Assembly: GCF_016863395.1 (NCBI RefSeq)
Contig: NZ_BOOU01000031.1
Span: forward strand, 62,001 to 126,000
Source: Sphaerisporangium rufum
GTDB taxonomy: Bacteria > Actinomycetota > Actinomycetes > Streptosporangiales > Streptosporangiaceae
Direction of reading: 5' to 3'
DNA: 64,000 nt
Shown: piece after piece, positions 41,258 through 50,072 of the stretch
Position numbering within the stretch: position 1 is the first letter of the stretch
How the letters are laid out: each line of letters begins with the position of its first letter
Translations under genes and position numbers: made by a program
Notes under the pieces: generated by a model
What the model saw: only the letters and a program-made list of their open reading frames with translations
The model's database searches: none
Told to the model about the DNA's origin: nothing

Positions 41258-42535
41258 ATGAGGTACGGGTTCGTCGGACTCGGGCATCGCGCGCAGCTGT
41301 ACGTCGACGCGCTACTCGGCGGATGGCGGGACGCCGGGGAGATCGTCGCGCTGTGCGACGTCAACCGGACCCGGATGGACTACCACGCCGAACGGATCGG
41401 CCGGGACGTTCCCCGGTTCGCCCCGGAGGAGTTCGGCAGGCTGCTCGAACTCGCCGACACCGTCATCGTCACCACCGTGGACGCCACGCACGCCCGCTAC
41501 GTGTGCGCCGCGCTGGACGCCGGGCGCGACGTCGTGGTGGAGAAGCCGCTGGCCACCACCGCCGCCGACTGCGCGGCGATCGCCGCCGCCGCCGAGCGCG
41601 GCACCGGCCGGCTCGTCGTCGCCTTCAACTACCGGTACGCGCCGCGCAACTCCACGGTGCGCCGGCTGGTCATGGACGGGGCGATCGGCGAGGTGACGTC
41701 GGTGCACTTCGAATGGACGCTCGACACCATCCACGGCGCCGACTACTTCCGGCGGTGGCACCGGCGCAAGTCCCACTCCGGCGGCCTGCTCGTGCACAAG
41801 TCGACCCACCACTTCGACCTGGTCGGCTGGTGGCTCGCCGACGCCCCGCGGACCGTCTTCGCCCAGGCCGCCCTGCGCTTCTACGGCGCCGGCAACGCGC
41901 GGGCCCGCGGGCTGGCCGGCCGGCCCGAGCGCGCGGCGGGCGCCCCCGGCCTGGGCACCGACCCCTTCCTGCTGGACATCGCGGCCGACCCCCGGCTGCG
42001 GCGGCTGTACCTCGACGCCGAGCACGAGGACGGCTACCTGCGGGACCGGGACGTCTTCGGCGAGGGCATCACCATCGAGGACAACATGGCGGTGCTGGCC
42101 ACCTACACCCGCGGCGCCCAGCTGACCTACTCCCTCAACGCGCACGCCCCGGTCGAGGGGTACCGGGTGGCGCTGAACGGCACGGGCGGGCGAATCGACC
42201 TGGAGGTGGTGGAGCGGGCGTGGACCCCGCCGCACGCCGCCATCGACCCCACCGCGGGCGAGCACCCGGCCGGCTCGTGGGAACGGCTCACCCTGCGCCG
42301 GCACTGGCGCGAGCCGGAGGACGTCCCGATCCCGGCGGCCGGCGCCGCGCACGGCGGCGGGGACGCCCTGCTGCTGGACGACGTGTTCCGCGGTCCCGGC
42401 GACGACCCGCTCGCCCGCCAGGCGGGGTACCTGGACGGCATCCGCGGTGTCCTGCTCGGCGTCGCCGCCGACACCTCGGCCACCACCGGCCGGCCCGTCC
42501 GGCTCACCGCCGCCGGCACCCGGCTCGCCGGCTGA
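41258..42535 (+). CDS. Gfo/Idh/MocA family oxidoreductase
   Basis: 425 residues; GGGAGGGGCGG precedes the ATG. The Rossmann domain starts at once (RYGFVGLGHRAQLYVDALL) and the family motif EKP appears in VVVEKPLATT. The C-terminal domain has the segment GGLLVHKSTHHFDLVGWWL, whose Lys, His and Asp are the expected substrate-binding residues. It oxidises or reduces a sugar or derivative with NAD(P) in the cytoplasm. It is divergent from the rhamnogalacturonan importer operon and convergent with the rhamnose aldolase gene, and shares their candidate operators, so it probably acts on a galacturonate- or rhamnose-derived intermediate. Substrate inferred. Confidence 0.88.
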   Translation: MRYGFVGLGHRAQLYVDALLGGWRDAGEIVALCDVNRTRMDYHAERIGRDVPRFAPEEFGRLLELADTVIVTTVDATHARYVCAALDAGRDVVVEKPLATTAADCAAIAAAAERGTGRLVVAFNYRYAPRNSTVRRLVMDGAIGEVTSVHFEWTLDTIHGADYFRRWHRRKSHSGGLLVHKSTHHFDLVGWWLADAPRTVFAQAALRFYGAGNARARGLAGRPERAAGAPGLGTDPFLLDIAADPRLRRLYLDAEHEDGYLRDRDVFGEGITIEDNMAVLATYTRGAQLTYSLNAHAPVEGYRVALNGTGGRIDLEVVERAWTPPHAAIDPTAGEHPAGSWERLTLRRHWREPEDVPIPAAGAAHGGGDALLLDDVFRGPGDDPLARQAGYLDGIRGVLLGVAADTSATTGRPVRLTAAGTRLAG

Positions 42536-42583
42536 CCCCGCGGTCGTCCCGGCACCCGGCCGTCGTCCCGGCGGAAACGTCGC

Positions 42584-42629
42584 CCGGCCGGCCGGTCCGG
42601 GCGGATCCGGCGCCGGGACGGCCGGCCGG
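42584..42629. terminator. GC-rich hairpin between convergent oxidoreductase and aldolase genes
   Basis: CCGGCCGGCCGG at 42584-42595 can pair with CGGCCGGCCGG at 42619-42629; the loop of about 23 bases contains a smaller CCGG stem. It ends directly beside the aldolase stop codon. Confidence 0.45.
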
Positions 42630-42630
42630 T

Positions 42631-44679
42631 TCAGCGCAGGAAGGCGGCGGCCACCCCGGCGTCCACCGGGAGGTGCGTCCCGGTGGTGCGCGACAGCTCG
42701 TCGCAGGTGAGGACGTAGACAGCCGCCGCCACGTGCTCAGGTAGCACCTCGCGTCCCAGCAGCGTGCGCCGGGCGTAGAACGCGCCCAGCTCCTCCTCCG
42801 GCACGCCGTACACCGCGGCCCGGTCGGCGCCCCAGCCGCCGGCGAAGATGCCCGAGCCCCGGACCACCCCGTCGGGGTTGATCCCGTTGACGCGGATGCC
42901 GTGCTCGCCGAGTTCGGCCGCGAGCAGGCGCACCTGGTGGGCCTGGCCGGCCTTGGCCGCGCCGTAGGCCACGTTGTCCGGGCCGGCGAACACCGCGTTC
43001 TTGGAGCAGATGTAGACGATGTCGCCGCCCATCGCCTGCGCGATCATGATCCGGGCCGTCTCGCGGGAGACCAGGAACGAGCCGCGGGCCATCACGTCGT
43101 GCTGGCGGTCCCAGTCGGCCGCCGTGGTCGAGAGCAGCGGGCGCGACAGCGACAGCCCGGCGTTGTTGACCACCAGGTCGACCCCGCCGAAGGCCAGCAC
43201 CGCCTGCCGCACCGCCGCGGCGACCTGCCCCTCGTCGGTGACGTCGGCCCGCACGGCCACCGCGGCGTCGGCCGGGCGGTGCGCACCCGCCCCGATCTCG
43301 GCGGCGACCTTCTCGGCGGCGGCCAGGTCGCGGTCGGCGGCCACCACGCACGCGCCTTCGGCGGCCAGCCGCCGCGCGGTGGCCGCGCCGATGCCCGAAC
43401 CCGCCCCGGTGACCAGCGCGACCCGGGTGGCCAGCGGCCTGGGTGCCGGCCTCCGCCGCAGCTTGGCCTCCTCCAGCTCCCAGTATTCGATGCGGAACTT
43501 CTCGGCCTCCGCGATCGGCGCGTACGCCGACAGCGCCTCGGCGCCGCGCATCACGTTGATCGCGTTGAGGTAGAACTCGCCGGCGACCCGCGCGGTCTGG
43601 GCGTCCGCGCCGAAGGAGAACATGCCGACCCCGGGCACCAGCACGATCGCCGGGTCGGCGCCGCGCATCGGCGGGGAGGCGGCGGTGGCGTGCCGCTCGT
43701 AGTAGGCCCGGTAGTCCTCGCGGTAGGCGGCGTGCAGCTCGCCCAACCGGTCGGCCAGCTCGCCGAGCGGCGCGCCGGCCGGCAGATCGGCCACCAGCGG
43801 GGTGACCTTGGTGCGCAGGAAGTGGTCGGGGCAGGAGGTGCCGCGGGCGGCCAGCTCCGGGTGCCGCTCGCGGGACAGGAAGTCGAGCACCTCGAGGGTG
43901 GCGGTGTAGTGGCCGACCCGCCGGGCGTCGGTGGAGCACAGGCCGCGCAGCACCGGGAACAGCGCCGCCGCCCGCTCGTGCCTGGCCGCCTCGGGCAGCG
44001 GCTCGTACCCCGGCCGCACCGGCCCGAACGGGTCGGCCCGGCCGTGCTCGGCGATGTACGCCTCGGCGGTGCGGATCATCCACAGCGAGTTGTCGGCGCA
44101 TTCGGCGGAGGTGGCGCCCCAGGCGGTGATGCCGTGCCCGCCCAGGACGCAGCCGACGGCCGCCGGGTGCGCGTCCTTGATCGCGGCGATGTCCAGGCCG
44201 AGCTGGAAGCCGGGCCGCCGCCAGGGCACCCACACCACCCGGTCGCCGTAGACGCGCCGGGTCAGCTCCGCGCCGCCGGCGGCGGTGGCGATGGCGATCC
44301 CGGCGTCGGGGTGAAGGTGGTCGACGTGAGCCGCGTCGAGCAGGCCGTGCATCGCGGTGTCGATCGACGGCGCCGCGCCGCCCTTGCCGAAGGCGCAGTG
44401 GTCGAGCGCGGCGACCATCTCGTCCTCGCGCTCGACGCCCGGGTACACGCCGGGCAGCGCGCGCAGCCGGTCCAGGCGCAGCACGGAAAGGCCGGCCTCG
44501 GTGAGCGTGCCGAGGTCACCGCCCGAGCCCTTCACCCACATGACCTCCACCGGCGCCCCGGTCACCGGGTCCACCGCGGTGCCCTTGGCCGAGGCGTTGC
44601 CGCCGGCGTAGTTGGTGTTGCGTGGATCGGCCCCGAGCAGGTGCGCGCGCTCCAGCAGCGGCTCGACCGGCGTGGTCAT
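42631..44679 (-). CDS. rhaD: Rhamnulose-1-phosphate aldolase / lactaldehyde dehydrogenase fusion
   Basis: 682 residues with two parts. Residues 1 to about 410 are a class II aldolase: NTNYAGGNASAKG near the start, zinc His residues in HVDHLHPDAG and VLGGHGITAWG. Residues about 425-682 are an SDR: VALVTGAGSGIGAATAR, VVNNAGLSLS, catalytic YICSKNAV and AYGAAKAG (Tyr-x-x-x-Lys). The fusion splits rhamnulose 1-phosphate into dihydroxyacetone phosphate and L-lactaldehyde and oxidises the latter to lactate; this bifunctional form is known in actinobacteria and Bacillus. The isomerase gene is 67 bases upstream on the same strand. GGGAG precedes the start. Confidence 0.93.
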   Translation of the reverse strand: MTTPVEPLLERAHLLGADPRNTNYAGGNASAKGTAVDPVTGAPVEVMWVKGSGGDLGTLTEAGLSVLRLDRLRALPGVYPGVEREDEMVAALDHCAFGKGGAAPSIDTAMHGLLDAAHVDHLHPDAGIAIATAAGGAELTRRVYGDRVVWVPWRRPGFQLGLDIAAIKDAHPAAVGCVLGGHGITAWGATSAECADNSLWMIRTAEAYIAEHGRADPFGPVRPGYEPLPEAARHERAAALFPVLRGLCSTDARRVGHYTATLEVLDFLSRERHPELAARGTSCPDHFLRTKVTPLVADLPAGAPLGELADRLGELHAAYREDYRAYYERHATAASPPMRGADPAIVLVPGVGMFSFGADAQTARVAGEFYLNAINVMRGAEALSAYAPIAEAEKFRIEYWELEEAKLRRRPAPRPLATRVALVTGAGSGIGAATARRLAAEGACVVAADRDLAAAEKVAAEIGAGAHRPADAAVAVRADVTDEGQVAAAVRQAVLAFGGVDLVVNNAGLSLSRPLLSTTAADWDRQHDVMARGSFLVSRETARIMIAQAMGGDIVYICSKNAVFAGPDNVAYGAAKAGQAHQVRLLAAELGEHGIRVNGINPDGVVRGSGIFAGGWGADRAAVYGVPEEELGAFYARRTLLGREVLPEHVAAAVYVLTCDELSRTTGTHLPVDAGVAAAFLR

Positions 44680-44746
44680 GAGATCTCCCTACGGGTGGTG
44701 CGGGGACCGGCGGGAACGATGGCGGACGGGCCGGGGCCGGGGCGGG

Positions 44747-45901
44747 TCAGGCGCCCCAGCCGGCCTGGGTGCCGCCGACCCGGTCGGCGCGGATCTTCTC
44801 GAAGTAGCCGGACCGGGCGTAGGCCGCCATCGGGTCGGGGTCCAGGCCCATCTCCGCGCGCACCTCGGCCAGCAGCGGGCGGACGTCGGTGTCGTAGGCG
44901 TCCATCAGCACGGCGTTGGCGCCGAGCACGTCGCCCGCCGCCTGCGCGGCGGCCAGCGCGCCGACGTCCACCAGCAGCGCCTTGGCGGTGGCCTCCTGCA
45001 CGTTCATCACCGAGCGGATCTGCCCGGCGATCTTCGGTTCGATGTTGTGGCACTGGTCGAGCATGAACGCGACGTGCGGGCCGAGCCCGCCGCCGCGCAC
45101 CACCTCGTACATGATCCGGAAGAGCTGGAACGGGTCGGCGGCGCCCACCATCAGGTCGTCGTCGGCGTAGAAGCGGGAGTTGAAGTCGAAGCCGCCGAGC
45201 CTGCCCTCACGCAGCAGGAAGGCCACGATGAACTCGATGTTCGTGCCGGGCGCGTGGTGACCGGTGTCCACCACGACTCGCGCCTTGTCGCCCAGCTTGA
45301 GGCAGTGCGCGTACGCCGTCCCCCAGTCGGGCACGTCGGTCAGGTAGAAGGCGGGCTCGAAGAGCTTGTACTCCAGCAGCAGCCGCTGCCCGTCGCCCAG
45401 CCGGGCGTACACGGCGGCCAGCGCCTCGGCGAGCCGGTCCTGCCGGGCGCGGATGTCGTCCTGCCCGGGGTAGTTGGTGCCGTCGGAGAACCACAGCTTC
45501 AACGTGGCCGACCCGGTGGCGTCCATGATGTCCACGCACTCCAGCAGGTGGCCGAGCGCCTTGCGCCGCACCGCCGGGTCGGGGTTGGTGACGCTGCCCA
45601 GCCGGTAGTCGTCGTCCTGGAAGACGTTGGAGTTGATCGCGCCGATCTCCACCCCGAGGCCGGCCGCGTACCGGGCCAGCCCGGCGTAGTCGTCGACCCG
45701 GTCCCAGGGGATGTGCAGCGCGACGGCCGGCGCGACACCGGTGAAGGCGTGCACCTGGGCGGCGTCGGCGAGCTTCTCGTAGGGGTCGCGGGGCACGCCC
45801 TGCTGGGCGAACACCTTGAACCTGGTGCCGCTGTTGCCGTACGCCCACGACGGCGTCTCGATCCGCTGCCCGCGCAGCACCGCCCGGATGTCGTCCCTCA
45901 T
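44747..45901 (-). CDS. rhaI: L-rhamnose isomerase (RhaI type)
   Basis: 384 residues from ATG 45901 with GAAGGG four bases upstream. It converts L-rhamnose to L-rhamnulose with a divalent metal in a TIM barrel. The metal-ligand regions are LLEYKLFEPAFY (Glu), VVVDTGHHAPGTNIEF (Asp, His) and GGFDFNSRFYADDDLMVGAAD (Asp). WFSDGTNYPGQD is a further family marker. The sequence fits the Pseudomonas stutzeri/actinobacterial RhaI group rather than the E. coli RhaA group. It lies 13 bases after the mutarotase gene and 67 before the aldolase fusion, so the three form an operon. Confidence 0.93.
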   Translation of the reverse strand: MRDDIRAVLRGQRIETPSWAYGNSGTRFKVFAQQGVPRDPYEKLADAAQVHAFTGVAPAVALHIPWDRVDDYAGLARYAAGLGVEIGAINSNVFQDDDYRLGSVTNPDPAVRRKALGHLLECVDIMDATGSATLKLWFSDGTNYPGQDDIRARQDRLAEALAAVYARLGDGQRLLLEYKLFEPAFYLTDVPDWGTAYAHCLKLGDKARVVVDTGHHAPGTNIEFIVAFLLREGRLGGFDFNSRFYADDDLMVGAADPFQLFRIMYEVVRGGGLGPHVAFMLDQCHNIEPKIAGQIRSVMNVQEATAKALLVDVGALAAAQAAGDVLGANAVLMDAYDTDVRPLLAEVRAEMGLDPDPMAAYARSGYFEKIRADRVGGTQAGWGA

Positions 45902-45914
45902 CGGACCCTTCGCC

Positions 45915-46232
45915 TCAGTCAAGGTGGAAGACCTCGCGCAGTGCGGCCATGCCCTCGTCGGGACGGCCGTCGAGATCCTCGAAGAACGGCGCCATCTCGG
46001 CCTGCCAGCGGGCGTTGACCTCGCGTCCGGCCATCGCCGCCCGGGCCGCCGCGAAGTCGTCGGTCTCCAGGTAGCCCACCAGCAGCCCGTCGTCCCGCAG
46101 GAAGAGCGAGTAGTTGCGCCAGCCGGTCTCGCGCAGCGCCGCCCGCATCTCCGGCCACACCTCGCGGTGCCGCTCCCGGTACTCGGCGAGCCGGTCGGGC
46201 CGCACCCGCAGCAGGAAGCAGACACGCTCCAT
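45915..46232 (-). CDS. rhaM: L-rhamnose mutarotase
   Basis: 105 residues, the family length. ATG 46232 has GGAGGAG seven bases upstream. RhaM interconverts the alpha and beta anomers of L-rhamnose in the cytoplasm. Its signatures are present: RVCFLLRVRPDRLAEYRERH, VWPEMRAALRETGWRNYSLF with the catalytic-region Tyr, and the Trp-containing EVNARWQAEMAPFFEDLDG. It opens the operon, with a LacI-type operator 77 bases upstream. Confidence 0.93.
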   Translation of the reverse strand: MERVCFLLRVRPDRLAEYRERHREVWPEMRAALRETGWRNYSLFLRDDGLLVGYLETDDFAAARAAMAGREVNARWQAEMAPFFEDLDGRPDEGMAALREVFHLD

Positions 46233-46308
46233 GGTCACGCTCCTCCCCGCGGACGCGGCGTGCGCCAAGCCGGTGCGCACGCCGCGCCACGACCGCGACG
46301 GACTGATC

Positions 46309-46318
46309 GAAACGTTTT
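46309..46318. promoter_or_regulatory. LacI-type operator GAAACGTTTT
   Basis: One mismatch from the palindrome GAAACGTTTC at 41141, located 77 bases before the mutarotase start in the divergent promoter region. Confidence 0.6.
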
Positions 46319-46453
46319 AGTAGGAGCTGCCCGGGACGTTACGTGGCACGGCCGAGGCTTGTCAATGGGTCCGGACCCGCCGGTCCGCACCGGGTCGCCG
46401 GGTGGCGGGCGGCTGCCCGGGTGCTGCTGGGGTAGGGTCGGGCCAGCGGGTGA

Positions 46454-46469
46454 TAAGACGTTTTAATAC
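46454..46469. promoter_or_regulatory. LacI-type operator overlapping a -10 element
   Basis: TAAGACGTTTTAATAC. The AAGACGTTTTAA part is a variant of the same palindrome, and TAATAC (46464-46469) is a good -10 hexamer about 40 bases before the LacI start, suggesting autorepression. Confidence 0.55.
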
Positions 46470-46509
46470 AGTGGACGCCGAGCCGACCTGGACACCGCCG
46501 AGGAGGGCC

Positions 46510-47544
46510 GTGGGCAGCGTGAGCATCCGGGAGGTCGCCGCCCGCGCCGGCGTCTCTCCCGGCACCATCTCCAACGTGCTCAACCGGCCGGAGCGGGTGG
46601 CGCCGCAGACGCGCGAGCGGGTGATGCGCGCGATCCAGGAGCTGGGGTTCGTCCGGCACGGATCGGCCTCGACGCTGCGCGCCGGGCACAGCCGGACGAT
46701 CGGCCTGTCGGTCATCGACATCGGCAATCCCTTCTTCACCGACGTCGCCGCGGGCGTGGAGGAGGTGGCCAGCGACCTCGGCTACGCGGTGATCCTCGGC
46801 AACTCGGCCGGCGCGCGCGACAAGGAGGAGCGCAACCTGCTGGTGCTCGCCGAGCAGCGGGTGCGCGGCGTGCTGATCACCCCGTCCGACGACGACCCGG
46901 CGCGGCTGGACGCGCTGCGCGAGCGCGGCATCCACGTCGTGCTGGTGGACCATCCCGCGCACCGGCCCGACCAGTGCTCGGTGGCCGTGAACGACTTCTC
47001 CGGCGGGCAGATGGCCGCCGCCCACCTGCTGTCGCTCGGTGCCACCCGGATCGGCTACGTCAGCGGCCCCGGCTCCATCCGGCAGTGCGTGGAGCGGCGG
47101 CGCGGTGTCGAGCAGGCGGTGGCCGCCGCCGGGCTGGACCCGGACGAGGCGATCGAGGTCGTCGAGACGCCCGCCATGACGGCGCGGGACGGGCAGCGGG
47201 CCGCCGCGGCGCTGCTGGCCGCCGGCCTGCCCGGCGCGGTGTTCTGCGCCAACGACCTGCTGGCCCTGGGCTTCCTGCGCGAGCTGCTGCGCGCGGGCGT
47301 GCGCGTCCCGCGCGACGTCGCGCTCATCGGCTACGACGACATCGACTTCGCCGCGGCGTCGGCCGTGTCGCTGAGCTCGGTCCGCCAGCCGACCCACCGG
47401 CTGGGCCGGATCGCCACCGAGCTGCTGCTCGACGAGTGCGACCATCCCGACACCCACGTGCACCAGCAGGTTATGTTCCAGCCCGAACTCGTGGTCCGGG
47501 AGTCCACCACTGGCCGCGCCCTCGCCGGCCGGGACGACGCGTGA
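46510..47544 (+). CDS. LacI-family regulator of rhamnose catabolism
   Basis: 344 residues from GTG 46510; AGGAGG is only 3 bases before it, so GTG 46519 (12 bases away) is an alternative. The helix-turn-helix is SIREVAARAGVSPGTISNVLN with hinge STLRAGHSRTIGLSV; the sensor domain ends PELVVREST. It lies divergent from the mutarotase-isomerase-aldolase operon and overlaps the rhamnulokinase start (GTGA at 47541-47544), so the regulator and kinase are coupled. Two palindromes in the intergenic region are the probable operators. L-rhamnose or a derivative is the likely inducer. Confidence 0.92.
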   Translation: MGSVSIREVAARAGVSPGTISNVLNRPERVAPQTRERVMRAIQELGFVRHGSASTLRAGHSRTIGLSVIDIGNPFFTDVAAGVEEVASDLGYAVILGNSAGARDKEERNLLVLAEQRVRGVLITPSDDDPARLDALRERGIHVVLVDHPAHRPDQCSVAVNDFSGGQMAAAHLLSLGATRIGYVSGPGSIRQCVERRRGVEQAVAAAGLDPDEAIEVVETPAMTARDGQRAAAALLAAGLPGAVFCANDLLALGFLRELLRAGVRVPRDVALIGYDDIDFAAASAVSLSSVRQPTHRLGRIATELLLDECDHPDTHVHQQVMFQPELVVRESTTGRALAGRDDA

Positions 47545-48962
47545 GCGTCCACGCCGCGGTGGACCTCGGCGCGTCCAGCGGCCGGGTCATGCTCGTGCGG
47601 GTGGCCGGCGGGCGGGCCACGCTGGCCGAGGCGCACCGGTTCGCCAACCGGCCGGTGCGGGTGAACGGCACCCTGCACTGGGACGTGCTCGCCCTCTACC
47701 AGGGCGTCCTCACCGGCCTGCGGGCCGCGGGCCCGGTCGACTCGGTGGGCATCGACTCCTGGGCGGTCGACTACGGCCTGCTGGACGGCGACGGGCGGCT
47801 CATCGGCAACCCGGTGCACTACCGCGACGCCCGGACCGCCGGGATCATGGAGGCCGTCTCCGCCCGGATCGGCGCGGCCACGCTCTACCGGATCGGCGGC
47901 CTGCAGTTCCTGCCGTTCAACACCGTGTACCAGCTGCTCGCCGAGCCCGCCCTGGACCGGGCGCACGCCATGCTGCTGATCCCCGACCTGCTGGCCTTCT
48001 GGCTGACCGGGGCCATCGGCGCCGAGGCGACCAACGCCTCCACCACCGGCCTGTACGACGTGCGTGCCCGCGCCTGGTCGCACGAGCTGGCCCGGCGGCT
48101 GGACCTGCCGCCGGCCATCCTGCCGCCGCTCCGCGAGCCGGGCACGCCGGCCGGGACGCTGCGGGCCGAGGTGGCCGAGGAGGCCGGGCTGCCCGGCGGC
48201 GTCGAGGTGACCGCGGTCGCCTCGCACGACACCGCCTCGGCGGTGGCGGCGGTACCCGCGACCGGTGACCGGTTCGCCTACATCTCCTCCGGCACCTGGT
48301 CGCTGGTCGGCCTGGAGCTGCCAGGGCCGGTGCTCACCGAGGAGAGCCGGCTGGCCAACTTCACCAACGAGGGCGGGCTGGACGGCACCATCCGCTACCT
48401 GCGCAACGTCATGGGCCTGTGGATCCTGCAGGAGTGCCTGCGCGCCTGGGGGGAGGACGAGCCGTCCCGGCTGCCCGGGCTGCTGGCCGCCGCCGGGCAG
48501 GCGCCGCCGTTCGCCGCGCTGATCGACCCGGACGATCCGGCGTTCCTCCCGCCGGGCGACATGCCCGCCCGGATCGCCGCGTACTGCCGCCGTACCGGCC
48601 AGCGCCCGCCGGACGGGCGGGCCGCGACCGTCCGGTGCGTGCTGGAGAGCCTCGCCCTGGCCTACCGCCGCACGCTGCGCGCGGCCGTCCGGCTCAGCGG
48701 GCGGGACGCCGAGGTCGTCCACCTGGTCGGCGGCGGCGCCCGCAACACCCTGCTGTGCCAGATGACCGCCGACGCCACCGGCCTGCCGGTGATCGCCGGG
48801 CCGGTCGAGGCGGCCGCCCTCGGCAACGGGCTGGTGCAGGCCCGCGCCCGCGGCGAGATCGACGACATCCGGGAGGTCGTCCGGCGCGGCGAGCCGCTGC
48901 GGACCTTCCACCCGCGGCAGGAGGCGGCCTGGGATCGCGTCGCCGCCCGCCTCCCGGACTGA
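47541..48962 (+). CDS. rhaB: L-rhamnulokinase
   Basis: 473 residues from GTG 47541. It phosphorylates L-rhamnulose at O1 with ATP. The FGGY-kinase phosphate-1 motif is VDLGASSGRVMLVRV. The substrate-region sequences GTLHWDVLALYQGVLTGL, SVGIDSWAVDYGLLD and LPFNTVYQLLAE are characteristic of RhaB. The phosphate-2/adenosine region appears as YISSGTWSLVGLE and VHLVGGGARNTLLCQM. Together with the mutarotase, isomerase and aldolase fusion it completes the phosphorylated rhamnose pathway. Confidence 0.95.
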   Translation: MSVHAAVDLGASSGRVMLVRVAGGRATLAEAHRFANRPVRVNGTLHWDVLALYQGVLTGLRAAGPVDSVGIDSWAVDYGLLDGDGRLIGNPVHYRDARTAGIMEAVSARIGAATLYRIGGLQFLPFNTVYQLLAEPALDRAHAMLLIPDLLAFWLTGAIGAEATNASTTGLYDVRARAWSHELARRLDLPPAILPPLREPGTPAGTLRAEVAEEAGLPGGVEVTAVASHDTASAVAAVPATGDRFAYISSGTWSLVGLELPGPVLTEESRLANFTNEGGLDGTIRYLRNVMGLWILQECLRAWGEDEPSRLPGLLAAAGQAPPFAALIDPDDPAFLPPGDMPARIAAYCRRTGQRPPDGRAATVRCVLESLALAYRRTLRAAVRLSGRDAEVVHLVGGGARNTLLCQMTADATGLPVIAGPVEAAALGNGLVQARARGEIDDIREVVRRGEPLRTFHPRQEAAWDRVAARLPD

Positions 48963-48989
48963 CCGCCCGGGCCCGGCGCCGCCGGGCGG
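48963..48989. terminator. Terminator hairpin between rhamnulokinase and LacI genes
   Basis: CCGCCCGG at 48963-48970 pairs with CCGGGCGG at 48982-48989, directly after the kinase stop and before the convergent LacI gene end. Confidence 0.55.
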
Positions 48990-49055
48990 ATCCGCCGGTC
49001 GCGCGCAGGGCACCGGGCCGGCGATCGCCGCTCGCGTCCGGGCGCCCGCAGCGGG

Positions 49056-50072
49056 TCAGGCCGGTGGCGCGGCGGTGCTCGATCGGACGGCCAGCGTGGC
49101 CGTGGCGACCTGCAGCGAGCCGGGCGAGCGTCCGTCGATCCGGTCCATCAACACCCGTGCGGTGTGCACGCCGTACGCCTGGATGTCCCACGACAGCGCG
49201 GTCAGCGCCGGCCGCACCATCACGCAGAGCTGCGAGTCGTCGCCGGCCACGATCGACAGCTCGCCGGGTACGGCGATGCCCATCTCCTGGGCGACGTTGA
49301 GCGCGGCGGTGGCCATCACGTCGTTGTCGTAGGTGATCGCGGTCGGGCGGTCGCGGCCGGACAGCAGCGTCCGGGTGGCGCGCACCCCCTCCTCCCAGGT
49401 GTAGTCGGTCTCGAGCACCCGCGGCTCGCCGAGGCCGTGACCGGCCACCGCCCGGCGGAAGGCCGCCACGCGCACCTGGGTGTGCTCCAGGGCGGGCAGC
49501 CCGGCGACCCGGGCGATGCGGCGATGCCCGAGGGCCACCAGATAGTCGACCGCCGCGACCGCGGCCGCCGCGTCGTCGGTCCACACCGCCGGCAGGTCGG
49601 TGCCCGCACGGGGCCGGCCGACCAGGACGGCCGGGATCCGCAGCTCCGCCAGCACCGGGAGCCGCGCGTCGTCGGTCCACAGGTCGGTGACGACCATGCC
49701 GTCGACGCGCCGTTCGGCCCAGCACAGGCGCATGGCCTCGATCGCGGCCCGGTGGTCCTCCACCACCTGCAGCAGCAGCGCGGTGCGCCGCCCGGACAGC
49801 TCGCGTTCCAGCCCGGCGATGAACCGCATGAAGAACGGCTCGACCCCAAGGGTGTCCGCCGGCCGGGCGATGACCAGGCCGACGCTGTGCGCCCGGGAGC
49901 CGGACAGGGACCTGGCGGCCGCGTTCGGCCGCCAGCCGATCTCGTCGGCGATGTCGAGGATGAGCTTGCGGGTCTTGGCGGAGACCCCCGGCCGGCCGTT
50001 GAGGGCGTACGACACGGCACCGATCGAGACGCCGGCCCGGGCCGCGATCTCGGCGATGGTCGGCCGCTTCAC
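49056..50072 (-). CDS. LacI-family regulator adjacent to the GH5 cellulase
   Basis: 338 residues from GTG 50072, which has GGAG eight bases upstream; ATG 50087 is an in-frame alternative with a poorer site. Helix-turn-helix TIAEIAARAGVSIGAVSYALN, hinge ARSLSGSRAHSVGLV, then a sugar-binding domain. It belongs to a different LacI subgroup from the two rhamnose-locus regulators (no FCANDLLALG; instead AITYDNDVMATAALN). Divergent from the cellulase gene; TTAA-type palindromes stand in both promoter regions (50300 and 50575), so it probably represses itself and the cellulase. Confidence 0.92.
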   Translation of the reverse strand: MKRPTIAEIAARAGVSIGAVSYALNGRPGVSAKTRKLILDIADEIGWRPNAAARSLSGSRAHSVGLVIARPADTLGVEPFFMRFIAGLERELSGRRTALLLQVVEDHRAAIEAMRLCWAERRVDGMVVTDLWTDDARLPVLAELRIPAVLVGRPRAGTDLPAVWTDDAAAAVAAVDYLVALGHRRIARVAGLPALEHTQVRVAAFRRAVAGHGLGEPRVLETDYTWEEGVRATRTLLSGRDRPTAITYDNDVMATAALNVAQEMGIAVPGELSIVAGDDSQLCVMVRPALTALSWDIQAYGVHTARVLMDRIDGRSPGSLQVATATLAVRSSTAAPPA

